The notes below the pieces were generated by a model. That model was not told the DNA's origin. It did no database searches and saw nothing but the letters and a program-made list of their open reading frames with translations. The position numbers and the translations under genes are program-made. This document shows, piece after piece, positions 61,356 to 64,000 of a stretch of DNA of 64,000 bases. Each line of letters starts with the position of its first letter. Position 1 is the first letter of the stretch. Source of the DNA: JALYNX01 sp963746905 (lineage in GTDB: Bacteria > Actinomycetota > Acidimicrobiia > Spongiisociales > ZC4RG35); assembly GCA_963746905.1 (NCBI GenBank), contig CAVVCY010000001.1, forward strand, positions 1 through 64,000, written 5' to 3'.

Positions 61356-62741
61356 TCAGCGGCTGGTCTGTTTGGCTTCGACTCCTACCAGCCGGGTGAG
61401 CGACTCCAACTCGCTGCTGATACCGGCGACTAGAACGTCCAGGTCGGGGTGGGCACCTCCGTCGGCGACGACGGTGATGTTGAACTGTCCCGCGTAGGAC
61501 ATCGCCCCCACCCCGAGTGCGACTTTCCCGATCAGGGGCAGTATCGGGAACACCTCCAGGACCTCGGCCCCCGAAAAGTAAAGGGGGAACGGCGGGCCGG
61601 GGAGATCAGCGGTTGTCACGTTGACCTGTTGTCGGTCGATCAGCTTGAGAAACTGGCGCCCGAGGAATCCGCGATGCGGCATCTTCCCAAGGGCCGGCCG
61701 GTTCCGCGCCTTCCGCTCAGCGGTCTCCGCCGCGACGTGGTGAAGCCGGTGAACAGGATCCGACACTCCGATCGGCAAGGGGATGACCATCTGTGCGATC
61801 TGATTCCCTCTGGCGTGATCGAACTGCCCATGTCGCAGAGTCACCGGCACATAGACCCGTACCAACACATCATCCACGGGCTCTCCGCGGCTGCGGAGGA
61901 GGTCGCGTAATCCGCCGGCGATGACGGTCAACAGAACATCGTTCACCTTGGCGTCGTAGGTGTGCGCGACCTCCTTCACCGAGTCGAGTGAGGTTCGAAT
62001 GAAGGCGAACTTGCGGTCCGGGCCGACAACCTGACCGAGGCTGGTCGCGGGGAGCTCCTCGTCAGCGATGATCTCGCGTAGAGCCGGCCAACCGGCCAGC
62101 ACGCCTCGCAGGGTGCTAACTGGGTGGAATAGTTTCGAGAGACCCCGACCCAGCACTTTGGCTTGACGCAGCAGGCTGTCGACAAAGAGCTCTCTTGATG
62201 TCGGTGGCGCTGCGGGTGCCCGCGGCTTTGGTGATGCCTGCACGGCGTCGGGCGTGGCATCGAGGAAGGTCGCGAACGTGGCAACGCCGGCTATTCCGTC
62301 GGCGATGCTGTGATGCGTCCTCATGAACAACCCGACTCGTTGATGTGAGAGTCCGGGTAGGAACCACATCTCCCAGAGCGGTCGTGACCGATCCAAAGGA
62401 CGTCGGCGCAGTTGCTCGATGGCGGCCAGAAGTTGACCTTCATCGGCGGGCGTTGGGAGAGGGTGGACCGCTACGTGGTCATTGAGATCGAACGCGGGGG
62501 CGTCTATCCAAAGTGGACCGCCGAGGCGCCGTGGCGGCACACATAGGAGTTGGCGAGATCGGGGCACCAGATCTAGGCGGCTTCCGACAGCCTCCCTCAC
62601 AGCTGCGATCCGAAAGCTCCCGTCGATATCGAATAGGTCGCGGCCGTCGAGGATCGCGAGTGCACCGATGTCTTGAGGCCAGATCTCGTCCGGCCACAGC
62701 ATGATCTGGTCCTGGGCGGTCAGCCGCTCGATCGACGTCAA
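61356..62741 (-). CDS. Wax ester synthase/diacylglycerol acyltransferase (WS/DGAT)
   Basis: A 461-residue enzyme of the bacterial WS/DGAT family, which makes wax esters or triacylglycerols from acyl-CoA. The active-site motif HHxxxDG is complete (MRTHHSIADGIAGVATF). The family motif PLWEMWFLPG and the C-terminal DLPGPPFPLYFSGAEVLEVF (a variant of the N-x-x-G-P block) are present. The start TTG at 62741 has GGAGG 7 nt upstream and gives a typical N-terminus (LTAQDQIMLWPDE); the ATG at 62702 is the alternative. Triacylglycerol or wax storage is common in actinobacteria. Confidence 0.93.
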   Translation of the reverse strand: MTSIERLTAQDQIMLWPDEIWPQDIGALAILDGRDLFDIDGSFRIAAVREAVGSRLDLVPRSRQLLCVPPRRLGGPLWIDAPAFDLNDHVAVHPLPTPADEGQLLAAIEQLRRRPLDRSRPLWEMWFLPGLSHQRVGLFMRTHHSIADGIAGVATFATFLDATPDAVQASPKPRAPAAPPTSRELFVDSLLRQAKVLGRGLSKLFHPVSTLRGVLAGWPALREIIADEELPATSLGQVVGPDRKFAFIRTSLDSVKEVAHTYDAKVNDVLLTVIAGGLRDLLRSRGEPVDDVLVRVYVPVTLRHGQFDHARGNQIAQMVIPLPIGVSDPVHRLHHVAAETAERKARNRPALGKMPHRGFLGRQFLKLIDRQQVNVTTADLPGPPFPLYFSGAEVLEVFPILPLIGKVALGVGAMSYAGQFNITVVADGGAHPDLDVLVAGISSELESLTRLVGVEAKQTSR

Positions 62742-62871
62742 TCCGTTGCCTCCGAACTCAGCTTCGGACTTGACGCGAGCGCGGGCAAGGGGCTTTCGAA
62801 ACAGCGGTTCTGGCCGATCGGCTCTATTGCCTGTTTCGAGTTGGGGGCAATCTCGTACTGGAGGTGTAGCA

Positions 62872-64000
62872 ATGCTTGCGACCAGCACCCGCCAATCGGC
62901 GGAGAAATCAGCCCGGGTCGACTTGTCCGAAGTGAGTGCAAGAGTCGGCGAGATCCTGAATCGGAGGCCCGCCGTCGGGTTCGCCGTCGGAGTAGTCCGC
63001 GGCGGGCGCCTTGAGCTCTTCGACGCACACGGGGTCGCCGACATCGCGTCGAAGACGCTCATAACCGAGGACACGGCCTTTCGTATCGCCTCGATCACCA
63101 AGACGTTCACAGCAATCGCCGTAATGCAGCTTTGCGAGAAAGGACTGGTCCAGCTGGACGCACCGGCCAACAACTACCTCCGCGCACTTCCAATTGATTC
63201 CCGGCGACCCCTGCTTCCGCCCGGCAACGGTGGAGCATCTGCTTACCCATACGTCAGGTGTCCCCGAGGTCCTGCATCCCTGGGATGTGCTCAGGCCCGA
63301 CTTCGGAGAAAGCGTGAAAATGGGAGAGCGGCTACCGCCGTTGGGTGAGCTCTACGGAGGTGGTCTCCGGGTCGGTGCCGAGCCGGGTACCAGATTCATC
63401 TACAGCGACTTCGGCTTCGCGACGCTCGGGCAGATCGTCGAGGATGTGAGCGGTCAGTCTTTCGACGTCTATCTGCGAGACCATATCTTCCAGCCCCTCG
63501 GCATGGCCGACACGGATCTCAATCGCTCTGCAAAGGTCGAGGAGCGCCTGGCCACGGGATACAACCTTGGCTCCAGGGGTGCCAAGTCGATCGTCGACCG
63601 ACAGTGGGTGACCGCTGGGGCTTCCTCGATCTACTCGACTCCCCGGGACATGGCTCGCTACCTAAGCGCACTTACCGGAGGAGGCGCCAATGAACACGGG
63701 TCTGTGCTGAGACCGGAGACGCTGGCGAGCATGTTCGAGCCCCACTACCAACCGGAGCCCCGGATCCCTGGCATCGGATTGTCGTTCTTCCGATTCGACT
63801 TTGGAGGGCATCTCGCCGTTGAGCATGGAGGAATCCTTCCCGGCTTCAACTCTCAGATATTCGCCGCACCTGACGATGGTGTCGCTGTGATGGCCTTCAC
63901 CAACGGGGCCAAAGGGGCGATGTTCTGGCTGCCCGGGGAAATAGCTGGCCTGCTCAGTTATCTGCTTGGCGTCCCCGACGAGGTCATACGCGCCGACGTC
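62872..64000 (+). CDS. Serine beta-lactamase-like hydrolase, frameshifted, runs off the window
   Basis: From the ATG at 62872 (GGAGG upstream) the first frame gives RPAVGFAVGVVRGGRLELFD and the active-site SxxK in FRIASITKTFTAIAVMQLCE. Near 63186 the frame shifts; the continuation reads ATVEHLLTHTSGVPEVLHPW, then the Tyr motif FIYSDFGFATLGQIVEDVSG, SSIYSTPRDMARYLSALTG and VEHGGILPGFNSQIFAAPDD (third motif HxG). It is a class C/penicillin-binding-protein-like esterase or peptidase. The 3' end lies outside the window. The break fits a one-base error. Confidence 0.82.

Noticed and set aside
1..64000. tRNA, rRNA or other structured RNA genes
   Set aside because: No cloverleaf or rRNA-like sequence was recognised by eye; a covariance-model scan was not possible.

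Overview
The window is GC-rich DNA from what is probably an uncultured actinobacterium, perhaps an Acidimicrobiia-like lineage; this is inferred from gene content, not from a marker gene. Supporting genes are a WS/DGAT acyltransferase, an F420-type luciferase-like oxidoreductase, DUF5808, a PadR/permease-prefix pair, ABC transporter plus two-component operons, an LCP protein and several leaderless promoters. I saw no rRNA, tRNA or CRISPR array. At least fifteen reading-frame breaks fall inside otherwise well-conserved genes, so many of the 'broken' genes here are more likely single-base consensus errors than real pseudogenes.

Region 1 (1-9.6 kb) is accessory DNA made of small toxin-antitoxin-like modules: PIN/Phd, PIN/CcdA-like, Xre/AbiEii-type nucleotidyltransferase (duplicated and decayed), Fic, a small addiction-module-like locus and HEPN/MNT, together with a GT39 glycosyltransferase and an SDR epimerase. 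The 14-bp motif GTCCCGTTTCTAAA or a close variant occurs eight times, always on the same strand, between these gene blocks. It looks like an IS-end or recombination scar.

Region 2 (9.6-32.8 kb) is mostly chromosomal: DUF445, LCP lipoprotein, methyltransferase, membrane sensor-like protein, oxidoreductases, aldo/keto reductase, an ABC transporter/histidine kinase/response regulator operon (25.75 to 21.8 kb, minus strand), GNAT plus an MgtA-type P-type ATPase bracketed by imperfect 29-bp direct repeats, a PadR/permease-prefix pair, an RraA-like protein and a metallophosphoesterase.

Region 3 (32.8-51.4 kb) is the most unusual. It holds an orphan contractile-injection-system (CIS) tail sheath gene in an apparent operon with an alpha/beta hydrolase and a helical-repeat protein. 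Next comes a tightly overlapping three-gene operon of DUF2235 lipase-like hydrolase, CHAT-type caspase-like protein and metallo-beta-lactamase-fold hydrolase. A short AAA+ protein resembles CIS ATPases, and there are a metzincin-like metalloprotease, a cysteine-rich protein, a DUF1360 protein and a 52-residue ORF that joins the baseplate-J N-terminal signature to one membrane helix and an arginine tail. No tube, spike or other baseplate genes are visible. This may be a dispersed, CIS-derived or defence-like hydrolase/protease island.

Region 4 (51.4-64 kb) has an ArsR/SRPBCC pair, a CoA-binding protein, an OmpR-type two-component system followed by a membrane-anchored HtrA-like protease without a PDZ domain and a MoxR/DUF58/VWA operon, then a hydrolase-cyclase fusion, a free VWA protein, a WS/DGAT acyltransferase and a serine beta-lactamase-like gene that runs off the window.
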